Shown: positions 34,267-47,262, counted from the first letter of the stretch. The stretch: DNA of 64,000 nt from Anthoceros angustus (GCA_010909165.1 MU008195.1:518663-582662); one strand, 5' to 3'. Made by a program: numbers and translations. The notes: generated by a model not told the origin, from the sequence alone.

Positions 34267-35274
34267 GGATTGTGTTTATCCTAGAATTGCTATCTTTGCA
34301 TGCATTCATTCTTTTATGCTAACATTTCTCTTCTAACAATGCTTTTATGCACTAATTCTTTGTTCTTCCTCCATGGATTGTGTTCCCTTAGAAGGAGAAG
34401 GCATAGAGTTAAGAAGAGAAGTAGTCCTGCAAGACAACAAGAACAAATTAGGAGCCCAACACATAGAAGCAATAGAAGACATCAAGCTATAGAGGAGAGA
34501 TAGTAGAAACCTCCTCTTGTATAGCAAACTTCATTGCATCTATTTTAATTTCTAAACCGGATCGAAGTTTATCAAGCTAGCTAGGCGTGATTTGCTAGAA
34601 GTTTTAGTCCAATTCACGTCAAGGCATTAGAATTAGCTCTCCAACATATCCCAAATTTGAATCGGTATTAGTACTCCTTTATCTTCTAGTCGCAAGACAA
34701 AATAGCATAGAAACTCTTAGATTTCAAGAAATTGATAGTCAATTAGCAACTCTTAGAATCCAATCCTTTGATCTTAAGGAGAATTATCTGAATTAAGGAC
34801 AAAATTGTCTATTCTCTAAGGTTGATAATGCGAGATTTGAGAGCATGCTATCATCATCCGGATTATGATGCAAGAGAAGAGTTTCGTGCATGCAATAGAA
34901 GATGAGATGTCTGCGAGGCCTAGTCCTCTAAATCACCTACAATGGCTGGAGATCAATAATGAAGAACAAAGCTCCTAATTCCATTGGGTAATGATAATGC
35001 TAACACTTCATTGCATTATCATTATGGTGAGATTTCAAAGATAGATTCAATGGAAGGGATTATGACATCGGTCATTGAGAATGCGAGGAGCTTTGCGGCA
35101 AAGGGGGCATCGTCGATGGATCAATTCCAAGGCCACACGCCCGATTTGAACGTGAACTTCAACCTTCCGGGACGCGGGGCGAGAAGGCACAAGATTTATT
35201 GGTCGGTGGACTTTCTCAACATATGGTGAGACATGTCGCTGCAAAGACCTCCAAGGATATGTGGACTCACCTTG
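34267..35274 (+). mobile_element. Copia fragment: leader plus gag core
   Basis: The sequence repeats the leader and basic gag start, then continues to a gag core reading SMDQFQGHTPDLNVNFNLPG and a UBN2-type SKDMWTHL. Several stops break the frame. Junction words are GGATTGTGT (left) and CTCACCTTG (right). Confidence 0.75.
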
Positions 35275-36707
35275 GAAATATTTTTTATGGTCCCTTTACG
35301 ATCTTGCTTATACGTGACTACAAAGCATTATTCTACAAGGATGCACATCGATTGCAATAATTATCTTATCGATTTACAACATATCCTCTTTGTTTTTAAT
35401 AAATTTAAGGCTTTATAAAATAAAAGTTACAAAGCGTGCCCAACACGTCCTTACTCGGTCTCTCAAGAGAATGTCCTTACTTAGATCGAATGGCGGAAGA
35501 ACCCAAGAGGCTCCAAGCTTTGATCGCATCTAGACATTACTTGACTAATTTGTCGTATCCATGGCCACGGTAGAGGGCTCCAAGCTCGATCGGATCTAGA
35601 TGTTAATGGACTAATTTATCGTATCCATGGCCATGGCATGCACTCTATCAAGAAGCGTCTTCTCCACTGACAACTAGAGTCGAAGTGTCTTCTCCACAGC
35701 ACTAGAGTCGAAGTGTCTTCTCCACATGACAGTGGAATCGAAGTGTCTTCTCCACAAAATTTGGAATCAGCTGCCTTCTCCACAGTGACTAGAGTCGAAG
35801 TGTCTTCTCCACATACTGGAATAATTCTTATTGCTAAAATATAGGACTTATTTGTTGTATCCATGGCCACAACACCTGCCGGGACTCGGGACTCTAGAGC
35901 CAGACTAGAGAGGCAAGGAAGTATCAGGTTTCATGGCTTGTGGAATGGTTTCATGGGGGCATTGATTCAAGATTTCATTATTCCTAGTCCAAGAGTTATA
36001 ATGGGCATATATCGTCCCTTTCCATGCATGCTTGCTTGTATGTGACCACGAAACATTATCTACGTGGATACACAAATTCTTCATATGTGACTTCCTTTCA
36101 AAGGTGATAATGTCTTGAACTTTTGGGAGATTTGACCATACATAAAGCTCATTGAGACTTTCAACCATATCTTTGACTCTATCTTCGTCAACTAAAACTT
36201 TTATTACTAATTAGCATCTCATCATGGTAGGGTCTAAAGTTGACTTCATAGAGGCAATAGAGAACAATGGATGTCACAAGATGTGGAAGTGATAATAATA
36301 TTTGATAAGCCATGATTTACGTATTTGGATCTCCATTCATAAATCCCCATATGTTAATGTGCAAAGTGTGAGTTTTTGGAACATACTTCCAATTTTGCCA
36401 TGCTTGACATTACTCATATACTTCATAATAATTTGTTCTTGTAAGTCAAGTGGAAGATTACAAGCAGTTCAAAAGACCCATAACTTTGTCTTGGATTGGC
36501 TTTTGTCCTAAGTCAAATGAAAGATAAAGAATAAGACTTTATCTTGGATTATTATGATTACGATCAACCAAATAAGCTCTATGAAAGGTTGGAATTATAG
36601 CCTTGAAGAGTGCACATCTATAGGTAATCACGATTACTTTTGAATACGATAATTAGCGAACCCATATACCACATATATAGCCTCTTTTTTCGATAAACTC
36701 GCTTTGT

Positions 36708-37820
36708 AAAATAAATCTCCACAAAGGGCCAAGTCACCTTTAGAGATAGTGCACATTGTGGACCCTTGTCTACACCCTCCTTTAGTGGTAGTAGATATTT
36801 TTGACCTTCACAGATGATTTCTCTCGTTTTGTCTTTTCCTACATCGAAAAACAAGAGTGATGCCTTTCACTTCTTCAAGGACTACATGAAATGGGGTGAG
36901 ACTTCTGGATCACAAACTCAAGACCTTACGTTCGACAATGGTGGAGAGTTTACATCTCAATTTGAGGATTTTGTCGATGAAGGTATAGCTCAACAACTTC
37001 TGATTGTCTACACTCCTCAACAAAATGGCGTGGAGAACAAGAATCTACGCCTCCAAGAGATCACAGTTGCTTATTGGTACAAGCTAAGTTATCTAAGGCT
37101 TATTGGTGAGGCCCTCCTAGAACCTATCTCATGAATCGATTGCCTACATCAGCAGTTCAAGGTATGACTCCATATGAAGCATTCATTGGCAAGAAGCCTT
37201 CTATTGACCACCTTGAATTTTTGGATCCCCATATGTTTTTATTCCCAAAGCATTGCGTAAGAAGTTGGATCCCAAAGCAAAGTACACTTTCATTGGCTAC
37301 ACGAAGGTATCAAAGGGTACAAATTGTTCAACCCTTCTACAAGGCAACTTTTATACGCCGAGTGTTACTTTTCATGAGTCTTACCTCTTTTCCCCAGTGG
37401 GAGCTGATAGGCTTGGTCCTCCTCTTGATGAGACCATTGACCCTTCTTATTTTTGATGATATCGATTATTTCACTCCATTTCCCATTCGCTTCTCGTTTC
37501 CTTTAGTTGAACCTATTATGCGGGAGGAGGAGTTAGCATCTATTCCACAACGGGCCTTTGATATGACGGCAGAGCGCCATTGACACTCATGATGATGAGT
37601 TTGATGACCCTCGGAGGATGACATTGTGGAGCAGATCACTGCGTTGATCCGCTCCTGGATGCACTGCACAAAGGTACAACCTTAGATCCCGACCTACTAT
37701 CTCGAGTCCTGCAGTTGGAAGGAACCTCCTTTAGGATACCTAGCTGTTTTGATGATCCTATACCCCTATATCACTTTATTCTCAAGCTGTCTACAAGGCA
37801 ACTATAGACCCGGAAGAACC
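36708..37820 (+). mobile_element. Copia fragment: integrase core and following region
   Basis: The fragment encodes integrase with LTFDNGGEFTSQF and VYTPQQNGVENKN, then the MNRLPTSAVQGMTPYEA region. It is nearly identical to 48444-49556, differing mostly in homopolymer lengths, including one that breaks the frame. Junction words are AAAATAAAT and GGAAGAACC. Confidence 0.85.
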
Positions 37821-38925
37821 CAAGAGGCTCCAAGCTCGATCGGATTTGGCATTTGGACCGATTTATGTTCCACAGCCACGGCATACCGTCACTCCACAGA
37901 TAGCCCGCATGGATCACCTCCAACTCCTGTTCTTGGCGAATGTCTCGGGTCATGGATAGCATCGCGATCGTGTCGGAATTCTCCCTATGATGGAGTGTTG
38001 GCGGAGAAGGGGCCTAGCCACTTGGGATGGTCGGGGCCATACCGGATGCAGCAAGAAGGAGTTCTGATTGCAGTTAGCAAGATCCGGAAGAATTTTGAAC
38101 ACTTCTCCGTTTTCCTCCGACATGAACACAGTGAAATGGCGTGGAGATACTAGTAAGCTGCAGCCCCAAATTATCAATTGCATCTAATTTGTGAAGAGGC
38201 AAAAGAAACATTGTTCCTTGGGTCTCCAACCTATTTTCTACTCAAAATCTTAACTTGGTGCGGTAGAAACTTGTTGGTTTTGTTGCAGTGGTTTGGATGA
38301 CCTTGCCAATGGCTAGTAAGACCCTTGAAGCCCAATTTGAGCTTGTGTTGCAGCAAAGGTGACCTTGGATTTTGCTGCTGCAAGGTGACCTTGGATTTTT
38401 CTTTGCTGCGACGAGGTGACCTTGGATTTTTCTTGATGTTGCCATACGCGGACACCTTCATAAATCCTCATGACGGTCGGTTCCACTACTCCCGATGCCA
38501 ATTTGAAACACCCATGTGTAGCACTGGTGGCCACTGTTACTGAACTAGGATACAAGCAGTGAAGCCGCAATGTTGTGGGATGGGATTCCGTTGCCCTAAG
38601 GTTCGGGCGCGCCAAATACATGTAGTTTAGCCCCTTCCAACTCGCTAGTCGTTCGTGCCTATGGGAATTTCTTAGAACGTACTAATAGGTTTGCGGTCAA
38701 GGATCGGGAAGGCCTCCTCCATAAGCGCAGCGAGGATGAACACTCATTGCGGGCTTGAGGATCATAGTGGCATAGTTGTCATGTGTGCATGGACTCAAGA
38801 AGGGAGGAGTGCACTCCCGTCGAGACATGATCGGGCAAGTTAAGCCGCACTCAAGAATTCAACGAGGTCCTCAATAATCAGTGAAAATATGTGTAGCTTA
38901 GTAGGGTAATTTTCAGATTTATTCG

Positions 38926-39461
38926 ATTAAAAGAAAAGGAGATGGTTCTATAGAAAGGTATAAGGCACGCCTAGTAGCCGAGGCTTTACACAAATTCTGG
39001 TCTAGATTACATACCTTGGGCCACTTATGAGCCAAATTTGCCACACTTGAATGATATTTGCCTTATGTGCCCAACATGATCTTGAACTCCACATGATGGA
39101 TGTTAAGACAAGATATTTGTATGGGCGCTGCAAGAGGAAATATACATGAGACAACCCGAGGTTACTGAAGTCAAAGGCAAAGAAGATTGGGTATGCCGAC
39201 TCATCAAAGGTTTGTATGGCCTTAAGCGATCAGCAATTGGAACTTAACCATACATGTACAACTTATTGGGAGAGGATTTAAGCAAAGCCGGTGATGCTTG
39301 TATGTACATCCTAATATCCGCAATGATATATTTTATCTTCTACTTTATGTTGATGATGTTTTTATGGCAACAAACTCCCTTACTCTCCTAGCGAAACTAA
39401 AGCATGGCTTAGGACTCTATTTGAGATGTCCGATCTAGGAGAAATGACATATGCACTTGGT
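38926..39461 (+). mobile_element. Copia fragment: reverse transcriptase
   Basis: It matches 49709-50240 almost exactly and carries MMDVKTRYLYG, YMRQPEV, LIKGLYGLK and DLGEMTYALG motifs in broken frames. Junction words are ATTAAAAGA and ATGCACTTGGT. Confidence 0.8.
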
Positions 39462-39675
39462 TCACTGGAACTCCACAGTCTTGAAAGCGTCCTTGGGACG
39501 GATCTGCTCGGGTGGGTGGCATCCATTCCTAGCTCCATGGCCTGGATTATAAATCATGCCCTTGTCGCCGTTGTTAGTGCCCTACGCCTACTCCATATCA
39601 AACATTAAACTTCCGGTCAGGGACTTGATGTACACTTTGAAATATCAATACCAAATTCTTTGCACTTTGAAATAT

Positions 39676-40119
39676 CTATGTAAAGTCTCCAAATTCTCTA
39701 CACTTTGAAATATCTACATATAAAGTCTCCAAATTCTCTAACAAGATAAGCTTCGTATGATCTTCATACATGACATGTTTATCCATAAGGATGGAGCAAA
39801 AGGAAAAGCTTTTAGTAGATAACTTCACTTTCACCTTCCCATATGTACTACTAACCGTGCCATTCACAAATATGATAAGCAAGGCATTTTTGACCACGTC
39901 CAGATCCGCCCTCTTTTCGGGGGAGACGGTCTCGTTAAGTGCCGATCTAAAATAGGACCCAAGGACCACCGTCAATGAGCAGACTATACTAGACTTATGC
40001 CCGATGAATAGATGTTGATGCATTAGACATAAATTTCTTGATTCTATATGTTTCATTGAATATTTTAATATTACTATGTCCTCTTCCAAGCTTTGTAGCG
40101 AAAGTGGTATCAAAAGCAA
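39676..40119 (-). other. Conserved antisense frame B of the array unit (147 aa)
   Basis: The minus-strand frame begins MLLIPLSLQSLEEDIVILKY and passes through KVKVKLSTKSFSFCSILMDK to the end. Partial or frameshifted versions recur near 20802-21092, 24914-25362, 29036-29453, 33598-33897 and 53714-54161. No family is recognised. The tail consists of a short repeated phrase (ENLETLYVDISKCREFG), reflecting a small DNA repeat ('ctttgaaatatct'). Confidence 0.3.
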
Positions 40120-41321
40120 AGTAAAATGATTCTTATCTATTTACAAAAAGGAAAATGATATGAGAAGCAAAGACAAAAGATGGAGCAGTGAGGGATGTCA
40201 CTCCATGAAGTCCAATGCCACCAATGGGTAAATGAAGTAATGTCGTTTCTCAAAATTTTTGAGGCGAGCCATGAAGTCACATAATACCACGAATGGGTAA
40301 ATGAAGTAATACATTTTCTCAATCGCTTGGAGACCTAAGCTACGTGAGGATTGTGTCTTAAGGGTTAAGTAAGTGTCTTTTCTTCTTCTTCTCGTTACGT
40401 ATCAAAGGTTGAGGTATTGGTTTTAATATTTCTTCCCAAGACATTGAGCCACTACGTAGCATTGGGAGGCTCAAGTGGAAGATCTTCCGTTAAAGTCTCA
40501 CTATCTTGAGCCATCATTTAATGGTAACTATCTCGGTTCGCCTTGAAATTCTTTGCTTAAAACATTTGATGGTGACTTCATCGTCCTCGCCTTAGAAATA
40601 TCTCGCTATCTTGAGCCAATCTTCGCCTATCTTAGACCATTTGATGGTAACTCTGGTTGCCTTGAAATTCTTTGCTTAAACTATTGGATGGTGACTCCAT
40701 TGCCCTCACCTTGGAAATATTTTTATGGTCCCTTTACGATCTTGCTTATACGTGACTACAAAGCATTATTCTACAAGGATGCACATCGATTGCAATAATT
40801 ATCTTATCGATTTACAACATATCCTCTTTTGTTTTAATAAATTTAAGGCTTTATAAAATAAAAGTTACAAACGTGCCCAACACGTCCTTACTCGTCTCTC
40901 AAGAGAATGTCCTTACAGCATTACTTAGATCGAATGGCGGAAGAACCCAAGAGGCTCCAAGCTTTGATCGCATCTAGACATTACTTGACTAATTTGTCGT
41001 ATCCATGGCCACGGTAGAGGCTCCAAGCTTTGATCGCATCTAGACATTACTTGACTAATTTATCGTATCCATGGCCATGGCATGCACTCTATCAAGAAGC
41101 GTCTTCTCCACAGCAACTAGAGTCGAAGTGTCTTCTCCACTGACGACTAGAGTCGAAGTGTCTTCTCCACAGTACTGGAATCGAAGTGTCTTCTCCACAA
41201 TGACAATTGGAATCGAAGTGTCTTCTCCACAGCAACTAGAGTCGAAGTGTCTTCTCCACAGTGGAATCGAAGTGTCTTCTCCATAGCAAGCAGTGGAATT
41301 AATATTGCTACGAATATATAG

Positions 41322-41506
41322 GACTTATTTTGAAGCTAGAGTAATTCTCTATCATCCTAGTTCATAAAGAGTGGGAGTGATGAAATAGGTCACTATTAGG
41401 GCACTCTTCACTAGGGCACCTAGAACTTAATGATTTATTTATTTGGATAGGGCATTAAGTAGTTTAGGTAGTTTTCTTTAGTTGGTTACTTAAATGGTTA
41501 TTTGTT
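41322..41506 (+). mobile_element. Copia LTR fragment
   Basis: From 'tgaagctagagtaattctct' to 'aaatggttatttgtt' this equals the middle of the LTR at 52283-52753. It replaces array text at words GACTTATTT (left) and TTATTTGTT (right). Confidence 0.8.
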
Positions 41507-42776
41507 GTATCCATGGCACTGCCAGACTCGGGACTCTAGAGCCAGTAGAGAGGCAAGGAAGTATCTGAGGTTTCATGGCATAGCTTGTGGAATGGTTTCA
41601 TGGGGGCATTCGATTCAAGATTTCATTATTCCTAGTCCAAGAGTTATAATGGGCATATATCGTCCCTTTCCATGCATGCTTGCTTGTATGTGACCACGAA
41701 ACATTATTCTACGGTGGATACACAAATTCTTCATATGTGACTTCCTTTTCAAAGGTGATAATGTCTTGAACTTTTGGGAGATTTGACCATACATAAAGCT
41801 CATTGAGACTTTCAACCATATCTTTGACTCTATCTTCGTCAACTAAAACTTTATTACTAATTAGCATCTCATCATGGTAGGGTCTAAAGTTGACTTCATA
41901 GAGGCAATAGAGAACAATGGATGTCACAAGATGTGGAAGTGATAATAATATTTTGATAAGCCATGATTTAGATTTGGATCTCCATTCATAAATCCCCATA
42001 TGTTAATGTGCAAAGTGTGAGTTTTTGGAACATACTTCCAATTTTGCCATGCTTGACATTACTCATATACTTCATAATAATTTGTTCTTGTAAGTCAAGT
42101 GGAAGATTACAAGCAGTTCAAAAGACCCATAACTTTGTCTTGGATTGGCTTTTGTCCTCGTAAGTCAAATGAAAGATAAAGAATAAGACTTTATCTTGGA
42201 TTATTATGATTCACGATCAACCAAATAAGCTCTATGAAAGGTTGGAATTATAGCCTTGAAGAGTGCAAACATCTATAGGTAATCACACGATTACTTTTGA
42301 ATACGATAATTAGCGAACCCATATACCACATATATAGCCTCTCTTTTTCGATAAACTCGCGCTTTGTAAAATAAATAGTTACAAATGTGCCGAGTCCTAT
42401 CTCGGTCTCAAGTCAACGTCCTCGAGGATTCCTCAAATCGAAGATGAGGAAGAACCCAAGAGGCTCCAAGCTCGATCGGATCTAGACGTTAATGGACTAA
42501 TTTATCGTATCCATGGCCACGCACGCGCATACATCGCTCCACAGATAGCCCGCAGTGGATCACCTCCAACTCCTGTTCTTGGCGAATGTCTCGGGTCCGG
42601 ATAGGCCCCCGCGATCGTAGTCGCCAGAATTCTCCCTTCGTATGATGGAGTGTTGGCGGAGAAGGGGCCACTTGGGATGGTCAGGCCATACGGATGCAGC
42701 AAGAAGGAGTTCTGATTAGCAAGATCCGAAGAATTTTGAACACTTCTCCGCCACTCGACATGAACACAACAATTGT

Positions 42777-43310
42777 GGGCGTGGAGATACTAGTAAGCTG
42801 CAGCCCCAAATTATCAATTGCATCTAATTTGTGAAGAGGCAAAAGAAACATTGTTCCTTGGGTCTCCAACCTATTTTCTCGCTCAAAATCTTAACTTGGG
42901 TGCGGTAGAAACTTGTTGGTTTTGTTGCGGCGGTGGTTTGGATGACCTTGCCAATGGCTAGTAAGACCCTTGAAGCCCAATTTGAGCTTGTGTTGCAGCA
43001 AAGGTGACCTTGGATTTTGCTCTTTGCAGCCAGGTGACCTTGGATTTTGCTGCGACCAAGGTGACCTTGGATTTTCTTCTTGCGACAAGGTGACCTTGGA
43101 TTTTCTTCTTCAGCCAAGGTGACCTTGGATTTTTTTGCCATAAAGGTGACCTTGGATTTTTCCTCAGGTGACCTTGGATTTTTTGAATAATGACCTTGGT
43201 TTTCACTGCCCAAGGTGACCTTGGATTTTCTGTTGCCAAGGTGACCTTGGATTTTCTTCATGCCAAGGTGACCTTGGATTTTGCTTATGTTGCCACGGAC
43301 ACCTTCATAA
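42777..43310. repeat. 4.1-kb array, unit 6, first part with expanded minisatellite
   Basis: The unit begins normally, but the palindromic minisatellite at 42998-43290 has grown to about 11 copies of TGACCTTGG (2-4 in other units), with diverged spacers. The unit then breaks off into a copia LTR. Confidence 0.85.
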
Positions 43311-43652
43311 TGATGAAATAGGTCACTATTAGGGCACTCTTCACTAGGGCACCTAGAACTTAATGATTTATTTATTTGGATAGGGCTCTAGTTTGGGTAG
43401 TTTTCTTTAGTAGTTATTTAATTGGTTAGTTGTTACAACCACTTGGTTATAACCACTTGCTTCTATAAGGCATGTACTTTCTATTATGAATGTAATGCAA
43501 CACATATTGCTAGAGCTTGTGTATGATTCTCATCATGGTATCGAGCACACTTGCTCTTTTGTTTGCTGTGCATCCTCATGCATCTAAGTAGCTTATCTAG
43601 GAGACACTTTCTAATCTAGCATTTGCCTAGATGGATTGTGTTTATCCTAGAA
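43305..43652 (+). mobile_element. Copia 5' LTR (3' part), primer-binding site and leader
   Basis: LTR text ends 'gattctCATCA' at 43535 and is followed at once by TGGTATCGAGCAC (43536-43548). This is one indel away from the plant copia primer-binding site TGGTATCAGAGC, complementary to initiator tRNA-Met. About 100 bp of leader follow before array sequence resumes at the word ATCCTAGAA. The 5' part of the LTR is missing. Confidence 0.75.
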
Positions 43653-45955
43653 AAAGCCCGTCAATTAGGGGTCAACGCTTTGACATGGGTGATATACTTC
43701 TTGTGGTCCTCCTTCAAGGAGTGGCATGCAGACTTCATGGGTGATATACTTCTTGTGGTCCTCCTTCAAGGAGTGGCATGCGAGACTTAGGTTCCAGAAC
43801 TCCACAGTCTTGAAAGCGTCCTTGGGACGGATCGGTACTGGTGGGTGGCATCCATTCCTAGCTCCATGGCTCTGTGGATTATAAATCATGCCCTTATGCA
43901 CTTGTTGTGTTAGTGCCCTGACCCTACTCCATATCAAACATTAAACTTCGATGCGGACTTGATGTACACTTTGAAATATCAATACCAAATTCTTTGCACT
44001 TTGAAATATCTATGTAAAGTCTCCAAATTCTCTACACTTTGAAATATCTACATATAAAGTCTCCAAATTCTCTAAAAGATAAGCTTGATGATCTTCATAC
44101 ATGACATGTTTATCCATAAGGATGGAGCAAAAGGAAAAGCTTTTAGTAGATAACTTCACTTTCACCTTCCCATATGTACTACTAACGGTGATACGAGCAA
44201 GGCATTTTTTGATCCACTGCCCTCTTTTCGGGGCCGGTCCTAGATTAATGCCGATCTAAAATAGGACCCAAGGACCACCTTTGGTCAATGAGCAGACTAT
44301 ACTAGAAGTTGCCGATGAATAGATGTTGATGCATTAGACATAAATTTCTTGATTCTATATGTTTCATTGAATATTTTAATTTCTAAACCGGATCAAGGAA
44401 GTTTATCAAGCTAGCTAGGCGTGATTTGCTAGAAGTTTTAGTCCAATTCACGTCAAGGCATTAGAATTAGCTCTCCAACATATCCCAATTTGAATCAGGT
44501 ATTAGTACTCCTTTATCTTCTAGTCGCAAGACAAAAGATGGGAAGTGAGGATGTCACTCCATGAAGTCCAATGATGCCACCAATGGGTAAATGAAGTGTC
44601 GTTTCTCAAATTTTTGGGCGGGAGCCATGAAGTCACATAATACCACGAATGGGTAAATGAAGTAATACATTTTCTCAATCGCTTGGAGAGCTACGTAGGA
44701 TTGTGTCTTAAGGGTTAAGTAAGTGTCTTTTCTTCTTCTTCATTACGTATCAAAAGGTTGAGGTATTGGTTTTATATTTTCTTCGGCATTGAGCCACTCG
44801 TAGCATTGGGAGGATCAAGTGGGAAGATCTTCGTTAAAGTCTCACTATCTTGAGCCATCATTTAATGGTAACTATCTCTGGTTCTTGAAATTCTTTGCTT
44901 AAAACATTTGATGGTGACTTCATCGTCCTCGCCTTAGAAATATCTCGCTATCTTGAGCCAATCTTCTGCCTATCTTAGACCATTTGATGGTAACTCGTGG
45001 TTCCTTGAAATTCTTTAAACTATTGGATGGTGACTCCATTGCCCTCACCTTGGAAATATTTTTTATGGTCCCTTCGATCTTGCTTATACGTGACTACAAA
45101 GCATTATTCTACAAGGATGCACATCGATTGCAATAATTATCTTATCGATTTACATACATATCCTCTTTTGTTTTAATAAATTTAAGGCTTTATAAAATAA
45201 AAGTTACAAACGTGCCCAACACGTCCTTACTCGGTCTCTCAAGAGAATGTCCTTACAACTTAGATCGAATGGCGGAAGAACCCAGAGGCTCCAAGCTTTG
45301 ATCGCATCTAGACATTACTTGACTAATTTGTCGTATCCATGGCCACGGTAGAGGGCTCCAAGCTTCGATCGGATCTAGACGCGTTAATGGACTAATTTAT
45401 CCATGGCCATGGCATGCACTCTATCAAGAGTCTTCTCCACGAGCGCTAGTCGAGCGTCTTCTCGGGAGTCGAAGTGTCTTCTCCTGACTAGAGTCGAGAA
45501 GTGTCTTCTCCACGGCGGTGGAATCACTGTCTTCTCCACATCTAGAATCGAGGCCTTCTCCACATACATGACAGGAATCGGAAGTGTCTTCTCCATAGCA
45601 ATGGAATTAATATTGCTCTGAAATATATAGGACTTATTTGTTGTATCCATGGCCACGACACGCTGCTTTACCGGGACTCGGGACTCTAGAGCGGTGACTA
45701 GAGAGGCAAGGTATCTGAGGTTTCATGGCATGGCTTGTGGAATGGTTTCATGGGGGCATTGTTGATTCAAGATTTCATTATTCCTAGTCCAAGAGTTATA
45801 ATGGGCATATATCGTCCCTTTCCATGCATGCTTGCTTGTATGTGACCACGAAACATTATTCTCTGATTGGATACACAAATTCTTCATATGTGACTTCCTT
45901 TTCAAAGGTGATGATGTCTTGAACTTTTGGGAGATTTGACCATACATAAAGCTCA
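43653..45955. repeat. 4.1-kb array, unit 6, continued
   Basis: Array blocks resume at 'aagcccgtcaattagg' and run to antisense frame A, interrupted by a 160-bp copia leader piece at 44373-44536 (junction words ATTTTAAT and AAGACAAAA). The last part overlaps the first copy of the 1109-bp duplication. Confidence 0.8.
44373..44536 (+). mobile_element. Copia leader fragment
   Basis: 'ttctaaaccggatcaaggaag ... cttctagtcgcaagacaaaa' matches 34545-34700. It replaces the array text between 'gaatattttaat' and 'agacaaaagatggg'. Confidence 0.75.
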
Positions 45956-47262
45956 TTGAGAATGCGAGGAGCTTTCGGCAAAAGAGACCTTTGGGGCATC
46001 GTCGATGGATCAATTCCAAGGCCACACGCCCGATTTGAACGTGAACTTCAACCTTCCGGGACGCCGAGGCGAAGGCACAAGATTTATTGGTCGGTGGACT
46101 TTCTCAACATATGGTGAGACATGTCGCGCAAAGACCTCCAAGGATATGTGGACTCACCTTGGAAATATTTTTTATGGTCCCTTCGATCTTGCTTATACGT
46201 GACTACAAAGCATTATTCTACAAGGATGCACATCGATTGCAATAATTATCTTATCGATTTACATACATATCCTCTTTTGTTTTAATAAATTTAAGGCTTT
46301 ATAAAATAAAAGTTACAAACGTGCCCAACACGTCCTTACTCGGTCTCTCAAGAGAATGTCCTTACAACTTAGATCGAATGGCGGAAGAACCCAGAGGCTC
46401 CAAGCTTTGATCGCATCTAGACATTACTTGACTAATTTGTCGTATCCATGGCCACGGTAGAGGGCTCCAAGCTTCGATCGGATCTAGACGCGTTAATGGA
46501 CTAATTTATCCATGGCCATGGCATGCACTCTATCAAGAGTCTTCTCCACGAGCGCTAGTCGAGCGTCTTCTCGGGAGTCGAAGTGTCTTCTCCTGACTAG
46601 AGTCGAGAAGTGTCTTCTCCACGGCGGTGGAATCACTGTCTTCTCCACATCTAGAATCGAGGCCTTCTCCACATACATGACAGGAATCGGAAGTGTCTTC
46701 TCCATAGCAATGGAATTAATATTGCTCTGAAATATATAGGACTTATTTGTTGTATCCATGGCCACGACACGCTGCTTTACCGGGACTCGGGACTCTAGAG
46801 CGGTGACTAGAGAGGCAAGGTATCTGAGGTTTCATGGCATGGCTTGTGGAATGGTTTCATGGGGGCATTGTTGATTCAAGATTTCATTATTCCTAGTCCA
46901 AGAGTTATAATGGGCATATATCGTCCCTTTCCATGCATGCTTGCTTGTATGTGACCACGAAACATTATTCTACGATTGGATACACAAATTCTTCATATGT
47001 GACTTCCTTTTCAAAGGTGATGATGTCTTGAACTTTTGGGAGATTTGACCATACATAAAGCTCATTGAGAATGCGAGGAGCTTTCGGCAAAGAGACCTTT
47101 GGGGCATCGTCGATGGATCAATTCCAAGGCCACACGCCCGATTTGAACGTGAACTTCAACCTTCCGGGACGCCGAGGCGAAGGCACAAGATTTATTGGTC
47201 GGTGGACTTTCTCAACATATGGTGAGACATGTCGCGCAAAGACCTCCAAGGATATGTGGACT
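45044..47262. repeat. Recent 1109-bp tandem duplication
   Basis: 45044-46152 and 46153-47261 are almost base-for-base identical, with only a few differences (for example 'attctctgatt' versus 'attctacgatt'). Each copy contains array sequence (doublet end, 'gtcttctccac' minisatellite, start of frame A) fused to a copia gag piece. Both edges lie on CTCACCTTG. Confidence 0.9.
45953..46161 (+). mobile_element. Copia gag fragment
   Basis: The gag core (MDQFQGHTPDLNVNFNLPGR to SKDMWTHL) is joined to array frame A at TCATTGAGA and back to the array at CTCACCTTG. The same fusion recurs at 47062 but there continues into the rest of the element. Confidence 0.8.

Larger units (their letters stand above)
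31958..38136. repeat. 4.1-kb array, unit 4, interrupted by copia pieces
   Basis: Array sequence occupies 31958-32797, 33247-34275, 35266-36716 and 37812-38136. Between these blocks lie three copia fragments. Because the array text partly restarts after a fragment (the 'gtcaattag' to 'cgcttggag' block runs once before the second copia leader), the unit is 6.2 kb long. Confidence 0.85.
38137..42776. repeat. 4.1-kb array, unit 5, with two copia pieces
   Basis: Array text is continuous except for copia RT (38926-39461) and a piece of copia LTR (41322-41506). It contains the longest version of antisense frame B (39676-40119) and the most regular 'gtcttctccac' minisatellite (41095-41295, seven units). 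Confidence 0.85.

Noticed and set aside
42998-43290. Regular short repeats with spacers resembling a CRISPR array
   Set aside because: Repeats are palindromic, degenerate and part of a plant satellite unit. Spacers are short, low-complexity and related to each other, and the genome is eukaryotic.
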